Under the pieces are notes generated by a model that made no database searches, was not told the DNA's origin, and saw only the letters and a program-made list of their open reading frames with translations. A stretch of 64,000 bases of DNA from Colocasia esculenta. Its lineage: Eukaryota; Streptophyta; Magnoliopsida; Alismatales; Araceae. The position numbers and the translations under genes are program-made. The stretch spans positions 18,945,346 through 19,009,345 of the forward strand of contig CM024766.1 of NCBI GenBank assembly GCA_014218235.1, written 5' to 3'. Numbering within the stretch: the stretch's first letter is position 1; every line of letters begins with the position of its first letter. This document shows positions 21,741-35,500 of this stretch, one piece after another.

Positions 21741-21884
21741 TTCTTACAGAGTCTTTTCTTTCGCTATCTCCTTGGGTGGGGCGACGTCACCGGGATATAA
21801 TTTCCTGGGTTGTTGCTTTCTATGAGGTTTCTTAGGGGCTGACCTCTTGCTTGTATTCACCTGGGTCCAGCCTGCTTCCTCCTG

Positions 21885-22516
21885 CTAGTTGTGGAACGTT
21901 GCATTAATGGCCTTTTCCACCATATCATTTGGGAGCTGTTGATATGCGGCAAATCCAAGGAGCTTTGTCGGCTGCTCAACTTGCGCTACTTCTGTTTGAA
22001 TTGTAGCGTGGATTACATTCGTCGTGAATGTGAGCTTTGGTTGTTGATGTGGTTGAGGTGGATTTACCAAGTGCTCAGCCATGTCAATGACTCCTGCTTG
22101 AATCAATTTTTCTGCTCGATTTTTGAACAGGTAACAAGTTTCCAAAGTATGGCCCAGCATACGATGGTGCACGCAATAATTGGGCTTGTCCACCATTGTT
22201 GCTTCTTCCGGACGCTTAGGCTCCGGAGAGTAATTAAATTCTCTTAGAGACATATATCCAGCAACTCTTTGGTGTGCTCCCTAGTAAATGAATAAGGAGC
22301 ACTGAGCCTCTCAACCAATGAAAGTGTTGATCTTTTTTCATCTTTCTGAGTATTTGAAGGAGCGGATGCCTCACCCTTGCCCCCTTTTCTGCCAAGAGCT
22401 GACGAGAAGGCTACAACATTCACTTCTCGCGATCCCGAGCCTTTGTCTTTTGGCGGTTTGCCTTTTCCAAACACTGTGCTTGGATTTTCTGCAAAGAAGA
22501 TTTCAATCTCCGCCAT
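21885..22516 (-). pseudogene. gag C-terminal remnant with zinc-knuckle-like motif of the Tat element
   Basis: Two overlapping frames. The first (22516-22244) has SLVERLSAPYSFTREHTKELL; the second (22253-21885) has CVHHRMLGHTLETCYLFK, the short Cys/His motif found near the gag/pro junction of Tat elements, and LLGFAAYQQLPNDMVEKAI. The capsid domain that should precede it is not visible to the right, so the element seems 5' truncated at about 22530. Confidence 0.75.
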
Positions 22517-22530
22517 TGTGTTGTTTGGTC

Positions 22531-23009
22531 AATGTAGATAATCCTGGAGGAGAGAGAAATAAGATGATGTCGGGTGTCGATTTTACCAAATCTTCATTCC
22601 AGACCTTGGGAAGGAAAACTTTCCAACTCATCAGGTGCCATTTACAGCATTTAGGCACATACTTGGGAAGCATACACCTACTAACAGTAGGAGTTCCCAG
22701 CTGTTGTCAAACATGTGTGAATTGGTCAAAGGAATGTATGCTATATCCTAAAGACAAAAGATGCATGGAACGCACTTGGTAAGTCCACAAATGTATGAGT
22801 CAATTAAGGGTTCTTTCATCTAATGATAAGCCCAATGTCCAGGTGAAACTAAGATCCACACTGTGATTATACAGTGTGAGCAGCAATAATCTGAAAGAAA
22901 ACATGTCTGAACTTTTATGGGATCATGGGGGGACCAGGTTTCAAGTAACAAAATTATCAGAATTTCAATGTGTACACATGCATATCTAGAAATTGAGCAG
23001 AGTACATAC
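22531..23009 (-). other. Start of transporter intron 9, no feature
   Basis: Intronic sequence downstream of exon 9 of the potassium transporter; nothing else recognised. Confidence 0.6.
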
Positions 23010-23532
23010 CTAGCAATACATCGGAACATGTGATAACTCTTCGGGCAGACTCGCCGAAATAGAAACCTTTCATTTTGTGGCACAACAGGGACTGGTACAT
23101 ACTTTATGCAAACAAATATGATCATTGAGTGAATTGCTGGGAGAGTGGTCAGGAAGTGACCAAAAATTGCGGGTATGCCTTTAACCAGTTCATTGTAAAC
23201 CAAGCCAATACCAGGAGCTCTGATAGTGCCAAGGCTGGAACCCAATTTCATCAATAAATCCATTGAAAGCTTCTGTCTAACTTCACTTTCATACTTGAGT
23301 TTGCTGCCATAATTCCAGATATACATGACCATAAATAATACTGCAGCAAAAACCAATAAGACCCAGCTTCCATCCCCCACACTTCCCAAAACTGAAGAGA
23401 AGAACATTAGTTCCAGCCCCAAAAAGAAAACAAGAAAGCTCAGCACCACAATAATGTTGATTTGCCATATCAGAAGCATAATGATGGTTACTAGGATCGT
23501 TGTCATCATCATTACTCCAAGCTCAGCTATTC
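23010..23532 (-). CDS. KUP7: Transporter exon 9 (last exon found)
   Basis: Codes (G)IAELGVMMMTTILVTIIML and further helices, then the soluble start with GTIRAPGIGLVYNELVKG, FGHFLTTLPAIHSM and VPVPVVPQNERFLFRRV, ending FRCIAR in a split codon. Acceptor TCCTCAG|GAATA, donor CTAG|GTATGT. The next exon (GYKD... in relatives) is not in the window. Confidence 0.95.
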
Positions 23533-26500
23533 CTGAGGACAAAATTCATATTACCAATAGAACTGAGACTAGTATATCAATAATGACACAAATGTAACAA
23601 TCTCAAAGGGAACAGGATCAAACGTAAACCTTCGAAATAATGAGACAATAAAGACATAATTGGAAGGGGAAACAGGACCTAACATGAAAATTTTTAACGT
23701 CTCTTCAAGAAAGAGATCAACAACTCATAGCTTCATGGAACCTATTGTAGATTGCTTCAAGTATTCACTCTCCCAATTAAGGAATTTTTTTGGAAGCACC
23801 TGAGATTTATGTATGGATGCATGGTTCAAGCACTTAAAATCTCCATGGGTAGTGAAATCGCAATTAAAACTTCAACTAGTCCTATTTTTTTATAAAAGCA
23901 TCCCTTTAATTAATCAATGAATGGAGCTTCTTCAAGCAGACATTTTACCCTCTAGAACTTTCATTTTCAACTACAAAATTAAAAGCATAGCACGGACATA
24001 TAATCAAGCCACAATGATGATATTTTGATAGTGAAACATAGAGTTGAAATAGAAGGATTACATGCAGAGAAGAGAAGATAGGGCTGCATTACACAGGACA
24101 CAGTAAAATAAACTATAATAATGAAAAGCGATGAGGGATCACCCCTGAACATAGTTGTCAAGGCGTCAAGGCGTAGTCGGAGTCTCCGATCACCTAAGCG
24201 CTTAGGCGCCCGCCTAAGCGGTGCCTAGGCATTTAAGACGGAACCAAGTATGAGCTGTTTTCAAGTGTCCCTCTTATATTATATTTGTCTCTAAAAATAT
24301 ATATGATGATGAAAATTCAATAAAAATATCATAATATGACAGACATAAAGATAATGACATATCATAATATGACAGATATATTATTAAAATAATATGTAAA
24401 TTTGAGAAATATAGATAATAACTATGTATCACACAAAAAAACTTGCAAAAAAAAAAAAATGTCACAACAAAAAGGTCAAAATTATATGAAAGCAACAAAA
24501 TTTAAATTACAAGTAAACAAACTCACATTATATATCATAAAGTCATAAAGAATCTTAATTGACATCTTCCAATAAATAAGCACACTAAATAAGAACAAGA
24601 AGTGCAAATATCATTCTATCATCAGAAAACTAATTTCCAATTTTTAAAACAAACCAGTAAATAGACATACATGTAAATATGTTAAATAAAAATAGGAAGT
24701 GCAATATCTTAACACACTTAAAACAAGTAAAAATTAAATGAGACCATTACATAATCCCACAATATGTCTAAAAATTGAAAAGAAATTAGAAAATGACAAT
24801 TCTCATGAGTTTGGGTGATGATAGTTTAGATTTGACCAAATACTGAGAGGTCTCAAGCAAACTAAGTGTTGTCAGTAGGAGAGTGGATCCCTTGGAGAAG
24901 TCACATGTACGTTTGACTATTTTCATCGGACTTTAAATTTTTAATATTGTGGTTTATTTGAATTATGAAATTTTTAGTTAAGTCAAATTATGAGGGATTA
25001 GAAAGACGCTATTTTGATGGAATCACCAAAATCGCGCTTTTTTTTCTTAGATGGGAGAGTTGACTTTTTATTGATAAGAGAGATGATTTTTTTTGATATT
25101 TTTATTGGATTCAAATGGGGGGTACTTTCTTATTTACATGTAATATCTTAAGTAATAAATGATATATTCAGGTAAATAAGATGTTTCTTGAAATCAGGCT
25201 GGACTCAGCCCCCGACAAGGTTACCACAGGCCAGATCAGATACCTGAAAACCGACCCCTAACGGGTCTAGGCGCGCCTGGCGTGCGCCTTGGCCGCTTTA
25301 GCGGCGCCTTGGGACGCCTTTTTCACTCTTAAAAAGGCGGGGTGCTTTTAAGCGGCTAAGGAAGCGCCTTAGCGCTTAAGCGGCGCCTAGGCATCCGCCT
25401 TGACAACTATGCCCCTGAAGAATTATAGACAAAGAAGATTATGGAGCTTGAAAGGAGAAATGGGAAGTAATAACCAACAAGAGTGTTCAGACTTCTGAGG
25501 CTAGAGAAATAGATAATAGGCCATGAAATCTTGGAGCACATCACATTATAATCTACATGTCTGATAGAACTTGCTTGCCTTTTATCCTCCTTTTGAGAAG
25601 ACAATGGAAAAAAAAATAAAAGAAGACAAAGGAAAGAAAGAGTATGCTCAAAGTATGAAGGAAGAAGAAAATGAAGAACTCACAAGAAAAGGGTCCTTTC
25701 ATAAACCAGTACATGTCCAAACAGAACTAATGAGAAAGAGCAGCGAACGCCTATTGTTAGGATTATATGCTAAAAGTTAAGTGTGTTTTCTTTCCTTCCA
25801 TTCACACTGAGTGGGCAGCAACATAGGCAGAACAACAACATATCATCACTATCATAGATAGTTTTTTGAAGGTGACTCCATAAATAGTCACCTATGCTTT
25901 TTTAAAAGAGAATATGGGAGGACTTGATGCATCATTACATAATAGGAGAAAAAAGAAACACTTTTTTAAGCTAAACAAAAAAGGATAGATTAGGCTCCTT
26001 GGACATATACCCTGAAGGTTTGACATATTTTACTGGGCTCTAGGTTTCCAGAGTGTAGGATGGATGGCATAATTAATGAGATTTCCAAAGTGTAGAATAA
26101 ATGAGGCTCCTAGGAAATGTCCACATATGAAGAGATGATCCAACGGGTAAACCGGCTCTGACACCATGTTAAAGGCCCAAACTCTAACCCAAAACCTAGG
26201 CATTGAGTTGAGGGAATCTTCCACATATATAGAGGTGAAACTCCCATGGATTTCCGCAACACATATGAAGTGGAATGTCAAAAAAGTCCCACATTTGAAA
26301 AGCACAAAAATATTCACATATTAGGGCCCTCTCACTCATTGCCTTAAGATTTTTAGTTGGATCGTCAATCCAACAAATTTTAACAATAGGCATGTAGAAT
26401 ATTATTAGGTGAGAAGATGAGGTTGCATAGGATGATGTTGGGAATGCAATCATGGACTACATCTTACTACCTCATCCATGAATTTTCAAAACCAATTTTT

Positions 26501-29500
26501 TTACATCCAGTGAGCAGTAACATTATCTTCTTCAACCCAGATCTCACCTTCTCTAATTTTAGGGTTTTTTAAGTTTTTGACCATTGTGATATTTGCAATT
26601 AGTTTTTAGTCCTCGTGGCTAGACTATTCAACGATGGAGGCAAGAAATTTAACTTCTCACAGGAGCAGGTCCTTCTAGGGACCTTTTCATAATCTTTATA
26701 ATTAGCTTTTAGTCCCTGACAAGGAAATAGTTGGGGGGAAAAAGTTCAGTTTCTAGGATTCAGGGCTGAAGAGCCAAGTTACAAGGACCAAAAGCTAATT
26801 GCAAAATATTAGAGGGATAGAAACTAAAAACCCAAAATTTTATTTATTCCCATCTAGGTTGTGGAGAAAGCTTAGGTTCATGTTTCCTTCTTGTATGCAC
26901 CAAGCTCTTGACTTTGTCGCCCCTCTGATTTCTTTCTCCCACACGCAGAATGTGTCTCTCCCCCCTCTTTCTTCAGCATCCAACACATCAATTTGATGTA
27001 TTCTGCCTAGAACTTATTTCTTATTTTTTCTTTTTATTTTGTTTCCCATTTATTTTCCCAATTTCCATTCTATTTTTCAGAATTCTCAGCTTTCTGGCCA
27101 CCATGAGCTGTTTTTCCTTCCTAGTCCCAAGTGTAGATAGCTTTCTGACGGCATAACATAAAGACACTAGTTGTTCCCCACTGTAAGAAGCTTAGTTCCT
27201 TATTGACCAGAGAATGTTTTCTTGAGTTTAGTCATTCCTGGTCCATCAAAACTGTTCTTTAGATGTGCCAGGTAAAACTCCAGTTAAGTACAATAAACCC
27301 AAACCCAAACCTCCAGACCTACCCCTCCTCCAGTTTAGCCTTAGGCCAGTTTGAATGCACAAAGCCCACTTCTTGTGGCAGACGCACATGCTGGATACAA
27401 ATATAAACTTCCAAAAGTGAAAAGGTAACATAATGCATGAATTATGTGCAATTGAAATTTGAGGGACAAATTTTCCAAAAATGAAGAAAGAAGGAAAGAA
27501 AGCTGAATCTTTATACATCAAGTGCCACTGAATGGTAGCAGAGGATGTTAAAAGCTGATTGATTTTATTAACAAAAGGCACTCCTAAAAAAATGCATGGT
27601 AGGGATACAGCAAGCTTTTGGATGTCTTTATTTTTTTCTCCAAAGAAGAATACACCCATATATCCAGGTAATATTAACCAGCTCACTGAACCCTCTATTG
27701 ATTAATTTTCTTATATGATACAGGGCCTGCTTTGTGGTGATCATACGTTAATCTTTCAGAAAGCAAAAGATTTGGATTTTGGCAAGCTTTTCATTCTACT
27801 CAGGCATAAAAATGCTTTATAATTTCTCAACTTGGAAAAAAAAGATTTCTCAAGTTTAAGCAACCATAGACTATGAACAAAAGTACAAAACAGGGAGACA
27901 AGTTAAGAAAACATCATAGGCATCACATGAAAACATGGACAGTACCAAGCAAAATAAACATGTTCAATGGTCTCTGTGTAGCCACAGATACATCGACAGA
28001 CTATGTATTATAAGCACTTGAGGCACTCACCTAGGCAACAAGGTGAGATGAGGCAGTCACAGGTCACCTCGTGTTGCCTCTTCTTGCCTAGGCGAGTGCC
28101 CAGAAGGCCCCTCACTAGCCCAGCCCACCTCTACACAGCCCATTGAACTGACCCAATAACCCTAAAGCTGTTAAATATTACCCATTAAAGCCCCGACCTG
28201 CCCACCCTGAAACTTTCCCTCCCCAAATCGTGACACAAACACAAACTCCCCCCATTCCCTCTCCTCCATTTTGCTCCCAACACTAGATGGCCGATGACCA
28301 CCACCACAACCTCTGATGACAATGGTGATCTCATGAACCTATGATAACAACAGCAGCAACCTCGACTATAGAAGAGGCTCTCTCTCTCTCTCTCTCTGAT
28401 GGTTGGTCACCCTCTGTCTCTGTCACTGTCACAGATGAGATTGGTACAGTTGACCACCCCTTCTCTCTAACAGAAGTAAACACGATTCTACATTATTTGC
28501 AAACGTTGAATGAATAAATGTATTGGCATTTCATAGATTTTAACTGTTTTTGTGAATAAAACAATACATATTTGTGAATCTGAAAAATATCTGAACTATA
28601 TTTCTTGAATAATTTCTTGCCTCAAACACCGAGGCCATCGCCTAGGCATTTGAGGCTTAGACAACCCCTTGGTTGCCTCGGGCACTCCTCGCTTCTAACT
28701 ACATAGTTAGCAGATGAAGATAGATGTTAAGAAGTCTCATGAGCAAGAAGATAAAGGAATATATAAGAACTGCTTAAAAAAGATAACAGTAGGTAACAAG
28801 CCATACCATATGCATTCCCTATCTCATTTACGCTTCCAAACATGGCAACAAAAGCAAGACAGCCAACAAGCAGAAACCAATTTATAACTGGAATATATAT
28901 CTGGCCCATGAACTTTCGGGATGTGTGAATGATTTTCAGACGGGGGAAGCAACCAAGAGCTGTCGACTGCTTTATACATGAAAATGTTGCCGTTGTCATT
29001 GCTCGACTGGCAATAAGTGCAGCAATATTTGCTATAAAAAAGACTGGCCAGAATCCTCCACCTGCCAAAAAAGCTCAATGTACTTGAAACAAGCATAAAA
29101 GGAGAACATAGATAGAAACCATCATTTGAACAGATTAGACATCCGGTTTATTGATAATGGAGAACTGCAACTGCAACTAAGAACAAGAATGTGTGATGCA
29201 GCTTACTTGGTATAGATGAAAAGAAAACTTGCTCAGTCTCGGATTGATTTGCCATAAGGAATGCAGCTTGACCAAGGTATCCCAGAAGTAGGCAAGGCAG
29301 AACCAGAAAAATGAAAGTTAGCTGTCCCAGACAATTCAGCAACAAAACATGAGAAACATAGACATGAAAATCAATAAAATTCCAGGAACATCATTATGCA
29401 CGGAACTTTCAATTAGAAGATGCATACCTGAACTGATCTAACGGAGAAATAGCAAAGATCTGCAAACATTGCCTCAGATCCTGCAAAGTGATAACCCTGA

Positions 29501-32500
29501 AGCATTTATTCATGGTAATGTGCAGCAAAGAAGAAGACATGTTTGACTTTGGCGTGGATAATACTCGAGGAGGAAAATAAAACTTTTGCAACTGACACAC
29601 CCATGTCAGATTAGGTAATATAATTAAATGCTACATGAAGCATTATTAAATAACAATATTCATGGCTTATCCAGGAAATGTGTATATTAATCATAAACTA
29701 GATGCTGCCTTATACTAATGAATGGAGCATAATATTTGATTTTTCTGCATATACACCAGTTCTATGGTTCTAAATCACACGAATTGAATTGCAAGAATGC
29801 AGTTGCATGTAACATTTCTGCAAATGCACAAGTGCCACTCCATTACATTACCTGACATAATTGATCAGACTTTGGTTTAAATGGCAAGCAAATGAGGAAG
29901 TCATCAAAATGTCCCATTCTTGCCCCTAAACACTAATAATGGGTGGGGGAATGTCCCTGTCTGCTGCAGCGGATTTTTTTCCCCAAAATTGGGACAATGC
30001 ACAGTCCCGCTAAATGAAATGTACACTGTGTATCTGTTGGCAATTGGATATGAGAGCTCCATTCTTTCTCCATTGCTCAACTCCTATGGCTATGGGACAA
30101 GATTGAGCCCAAACTACAAGTGTGAATGAATATATGCATGCAAGTGAATACAACCACACACACACAGACAATCATATATTTCCAGCCGTTTTGGCCAGAA
30201 CGGCTGGCCAGTCTAGCACGTGACCCAGCCGTTTTGGCCAGAACAGCTGGCCAATCTAGCACGCGACCCAGCCGTTCTGGCTCAGTCCCCCGAGGGGATC
30301 AATAAACATACATTATGCCTTTGCAATGTTACTTGGTTCAACTCCATTTGTGACCTTTTTTGGATTATCCATGCTTTTCTGAAGAAGATTTAGTCAGCCT
30401 CTTGGTATAAGTACATTTGGGCATTTTCCTAGGAACTTAATATAAGTGAATAAAATTATCAACCAGAAGACTGGTGGTCATGTGTTATTGTGGCAGGCTA
30501 GCAGCTGCAAGCTCTTGTTTTTTCCCCTTTCCCATATATCTGCATGGTACCAAAGACATGATTGTTTTCCCAGGTTATATGCTCTATATTTGCCATTATC
30601 CAGTATCCACATGATAATGACAAGTTGATCTGCACGAGGAGAAATACTAAGGTTATGTTTCATGTTGGGAAACTGTGGGGTTAGGGATAGGATATACGCA
30701 TTACATTTTTGGTATGAAAACCATAGATGAGGAAAAGAGGGTTTAAGGGGAATAACCAAAAATGTTTGGGGGGTGTAAAGTAAACATAGTATACTTTAGT
30801 TTCTTTAGTTTAGCTGTTTATAATTAAGAAGTATCCCCGAAAGTGTAATTAGTTGTAATTATACCTTAATTGGGAAGTATACTTTAATTATATGTATACC
30901 TTAATTAAGCTATGTGCAATACCTTAATTATGACATATCTTAATTAAGTTGGAAGTATACTTTAATTCTAATTGCGCATTCATTATGATATTTGTAAGAC
31001 CTTCATCGACAAGTATACCTTACTTATAATTATATCTTAAGTATACTTTAATTATAATTATACATCAGTTAAGCTATTTATAATACCATAATTAAGACAT
31101 ATATAAATTAAGCAAGCTATAATATTCAAACTAGGAAGTATATTTTAACTATATGGGTTTTACAATTTTAATTAAAATGTATAATTATAATTACATTAAG
31201 ATGCTGGATTTGGCACAAGATTTAGCAGAGAACACAGAGAACTATGATGAGCTAAAATATAATTACAACCAAGGTATAATCTTTTATAGATTAGATAAGT
31301 TAAGTAATTACAATTAAACAATAATTATTAACATCCACGGTATTACCATAAAAGTAAATTCCTGTATTTGGAGGATTTAGCATAGGATACAAGTATTATA
31401 ATAACTAAATTAAGGTATATTTAAAACTAATGTATATTTCTTACAATGAAGGTAAAAATATAATTATACTAATTAAAATTAAGCTATAATTAATGGTATC
31501 AATGATATAAGCATAGAATAGAAGGTTGGATTTAAAATACACTTAATTAAAATCACTTTACACTTCTTAATTATCATCATTATCATCGTCAGAGTCTTGT
31601 CCCATTATTTGGCTACATGAATCTTGTTTCGTTAAAGATTTCTATCAAGTGCTATATTCGTATTTAAACCCAAGAAGTCAAGCCCCCCCCCCCCTCAGGG
31701 GGAGTTTCAGTCGCAACACCCCCCCCCCACAGGGGGGGTTTGGTTTTTGCGCAGCACCCCCTCCTCCTCCCTTCCAACCTCTATAAATAGGAGGGGAGGG
31801 GCCAAGGCAGAAAAGAGCTTCGGAAGGACTTGGAGAGGATGGGCTCCTGGACCCCTTTCGGCCTGAAGACTCTCCCTTTGGGGGAAGATGAAGCTCCCCT
31901 ATGGGGATTTTGGTTGTTCTACGACATGAATACCCACGTGGGCATGAGTTTGTGTATGTCAAATTACACAAAGGCCCTTGAGGACATAAAGTAGTGCATG
32001 TGTGTACAAATTACACATATGTCCTGTCCATGGAAAGAAGTGCCAAGTAAAGAAATTACAGAAATATCCCTACTGTCCATAAAATTGCAGAAATACCCCT
32101 GCTTGGGAAAATTGCAGAGAAGTCCCATGGAAGTGTGAAAATTACAGAAAAGTCTTGGAAAGGCAAGACACTGTAGAAAAGGCCTTCCAAGTGCATAAAT
32201 TGCAAAGATGTCCTCAAAAGGGCGGAAAATTGCAGGAAAAACCCCCAAAATGCGAAAGAGTCCCTAAGAGGGTACAAATTGCAGAGAAGTCCCTCCAAAG
32301 GGCAGAAGTTGCTGAAATACCCTCCAAAGGATGCAAATTGCAAGGCCCATCCCTTTTGCACGGCTCGGTGGAGTGGGACCCACGTCACTTTCCTGAAATG
32401 AAGTGCACTCTCCTAAGTTTGGCTTAAGGTTGAGAAATTCTCAGAAACGCCAACGAATGGCAGGGAAGTCCAAGCAGGCCAAGAAATGGCAAGAGCACCC

Positions 32501-35500
32501 AGAGAGGTCAAGAAATGACGGAAATACCCTGGAAATGTCAAAAAATGACCGACAAGCCTAGTTTGTGCCGTTTGCACAACTCGGTGGAGCGGGATCCACG
32601 CCATTTCTCCAAAGCGACGTGCACTCTCCTGAGTTCGGCATACGCTGGTCACTCCAAGTTTTGGGATAGTCAAGAAATGGCAGAGATCCCTGAACATGCT
32701 AAGAAATGGCTGAAAAGCCCTAGGAGGTCAAGAAATAACCGAAAAGCCCAAAGAACCAGGAAATGACAAGTGTACCCCGAGAAGTCAACAAATACTGAAA
32801 AAACCTCGGGGATATTGGAAAGTCGAGAAAGTGTCCAGAAAGGATACAAACCCAGCAAGACCACTTAAAGGTCCCATCACTGTCAAAGGATGATGGTGAC
32901 CATCAAGCAAATGCAACAATCCGACAGTGATCATCTTGGCTATCCAACGGCCCAATCGTGATCGAACCCAATCCAACGGTCTAATCGTGAACAAATTCAA
33001 ATCTAACGGTTTGATCGTGATGAAGATGCACATCAACAGTCTGATCGTGACAAAAGCAAATTCAAAAAGGTCTAATTGTGATCGAATGTAATTCTGAAGA
33101 CCTGATTGTATAATCAGAACCACTTGTATGAGTCTTAAAAGACCAATTGTAATCCAAATTACATGTGTGCAAGCAATAAAGTCTTCAATCTTTCTTTGCA
33201 AGAGTGTACCCACAAAGGGCGACCATCAAGGTCATCGTTGTCACAACAAATAGAGACAAAAGACTTTCTTTGACAGAGATTCAAAGGTGGTAACATCGAC
33301 TTCGGTCGGCAAGGAATAGGTCCAGTACACAAAACCCCAATCGTCTAACAAAATAAACGCGCGGAACAAATACACAAAAATATAGGCGCAATTGTTCAAT
33401 GAATGGACATGTAAATTCCCACATCAAGCAGATTTCAAATTTGTCTGCTAAATAAACTGGCACGCCTACAACGAAATGTAAATCAGAAACGAAATGAAAT
33501 GTTATTCTTTCTGCGTCCAACAGGCCTTCCCCGAGCTCTTTACTTAATTATAAATAACTTAATAAAGATATAATTATAATTTACGTCAAATTCTTAATTA
33601 AGGTGTTAGAAACAACTTAGTTAACGCTAATGACAGGGGGTTCAACCAAAAGGGAAGTAAAAGAGATGGTGAGTGGACATCATGGTACAGTCCCAGAAGT
33701 TCAGCAATTTCATATAGACATGGCAATTTGACACAGTATATAAGAAATACTGGTGTTAACTTTATTGTCTATTGAGTTTTGCTATTCATAATGGAATTTA
33801 ATATTCTATGGGTGTTATGTGAAGTCAGACTGGCCCAATAATGGGCCAGTCCGGTCTGGTTCATAGGTTATAAATGTAGGGGGCTCTGGTTCATTACCAG
33901 ACCCCCATCAAGTCAATAAGAGGGCCTCCATTAACTTGTTCCTGTTTTTCTTCTTCCAAAAGTGCTCCTGTAGGTCTCTTTGTGTAACAGGGGTAATTTA
34001 GACTTTGCATGTGTATTGTTTAAGTGGGATATTTTCAGTCAAATAAACCTACAAATTTATAGAGGGAGATTAACACAGTTTGATCAATCATATGTGGTGG
34101 CGTAAAACCGCTCTCAGGTGAAGATCCTTGTAACATCTCGGGCTTTCCGGTTCTTCCGATGCGTGTTGGATGACTGGCCACTAACGCGTCCGGCCTGGGC
34201 CACGCGTTAGTGTCGCGACGTAGGTGCCCGTCGCGACAGTCATCTCTGTTGCGACCGCTTTCTACGTCGTGACTGCTTTCCGCTTTTTGGTCGTCTGACG
34301 CCTGTCAGTGTGGCAGGCGTGGCAGACTGACCTGTCAGGTTGTCGCGGCGTCCCTTGGGGGCGCGTTCTGGTCGCGGTGTGGGCGGCGGCCGTCGCGTTA
34401 AGGGTTGGTAACGCGACGCCCCGCCCCGTCGCGTTCTGGGGGCCGGAGGCTAAAAGCCTTGGCCGGTTTCCCCCTTTTCCTCTTTCTCTCATTTCTCCCT
34501 TTCCTCCCTTCTCCGAGGTGGAGAGGTCTCCCTCTCGCCCTTCTCCGGCGTTCGAGCTTGGTGGTGGCGCCGGCGGTTCGTGGTAGAGCGGCAGAGCAAC
34601 GAGGAGCGAGGAGGAGGCGGCCGTGGCTTCGAGAAGGCCCATTCGTGGGTTCGTTCTTCGTAAAATCTGTAGAGATCTCTTGTGCCCATACTTGTTGGTG
34701 TGGTTTGGGAGTCCTTTTGGGTTAATGCATGCTTTAAAGGCTTTCCCCATGCTCCCCTCCCCGTGGTTGTGCTAGTTGTAGTGTTGTGGCGACCCCGGGA
34801 TGTAGCATCCCGGCAGTCAGCCTTCCAGCTGATGTCGTGACCGCCGAGCGCGTTGCGACATCAGAGGAGGCGTCGTCCCGGTCGGACGCGACCTTATCGC
34901 GGCGCGGTTGGCCGTCGCGATAAGGGTCGGGTCGCGACAAGGTTTCCCGTCGCGACAAGGTTGTTGTCGCAACGCTCCTCCCCGTCGCGACTCGGTTGTT
35001 GTCGCGGTTGCCCTATTCGTCGCGATGGTATCGCGACGGTTTAGGAGGGCGCGACAAGACCTATGTGCCTCAGGTGTTTCCGTGGCCGCGGTTGGCGTGT
35101 CGGTGTGTGCCCCAGGGCAGGGTTGCCCTTAGGACCTTCCGGTGGGAACGCAACAGGTTGCCTCCCTGCGTTCAGTGACCGAAGGTGACACCTTCGTGGT
35201 CGTGTCCTAGCGGCGGTGCTAGGAGGCTCGCGTCTGTCTAATAATCGATTGTCTGACTATCAATCGATTATTAGAAGAGCGATGGTTTCTGTTCTGTCGA
35301 GTGGTGTTCCGATTTCTCGGGCCGTGCCGTGTGCCCTTCTGGGGGTTTCCGGAAGGGGTGTCGTGCGTGCCTATGCCTGCTGGGCTTGTCTTAGTTACAA
35401 GCCAGCTGTGTCGTTTCTGTGGTGGTTGCCCAGCCAGTTCTCTGTTCGCCCGTTGCTAGGCACTTGAGGGCTTGTCCGCGAGACAGGTTGTTACTGTTAC

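Larger units (their letters stand above)
13085..22530 (-). mobile_element. Decayed Tat-lineage Ty3/gypsy retrotransposon
   Basis: Minus-strand order gag remnant, protease, reverse transcriptase, RNase H, a second RNase H, integrase, then tandem-repeat arrays. The order RT-RH-RH-INT with an extra RNase H of the DEDD type is a hallmark of the Tat (Ogre/Retand/Tat4/5) branch of Ty3/gypsy. Several frameshifts and an in-frame stop show it is dead. No LTR pair was found; the gag domain proper is missing on the right and the 3' LTR on the left, so both ends look truncated or diverged. It lies on the same strand as the potassium transporter and left of its exon 9, so it is probably within intron 9. 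Confidence 0.9.

Noticed and set aside
30770..31575. Organelle-derived insertion suspected from high AT content
   Set aside because: No organelle gene fragment seen; the sequence is repetitive TTAATTA words.
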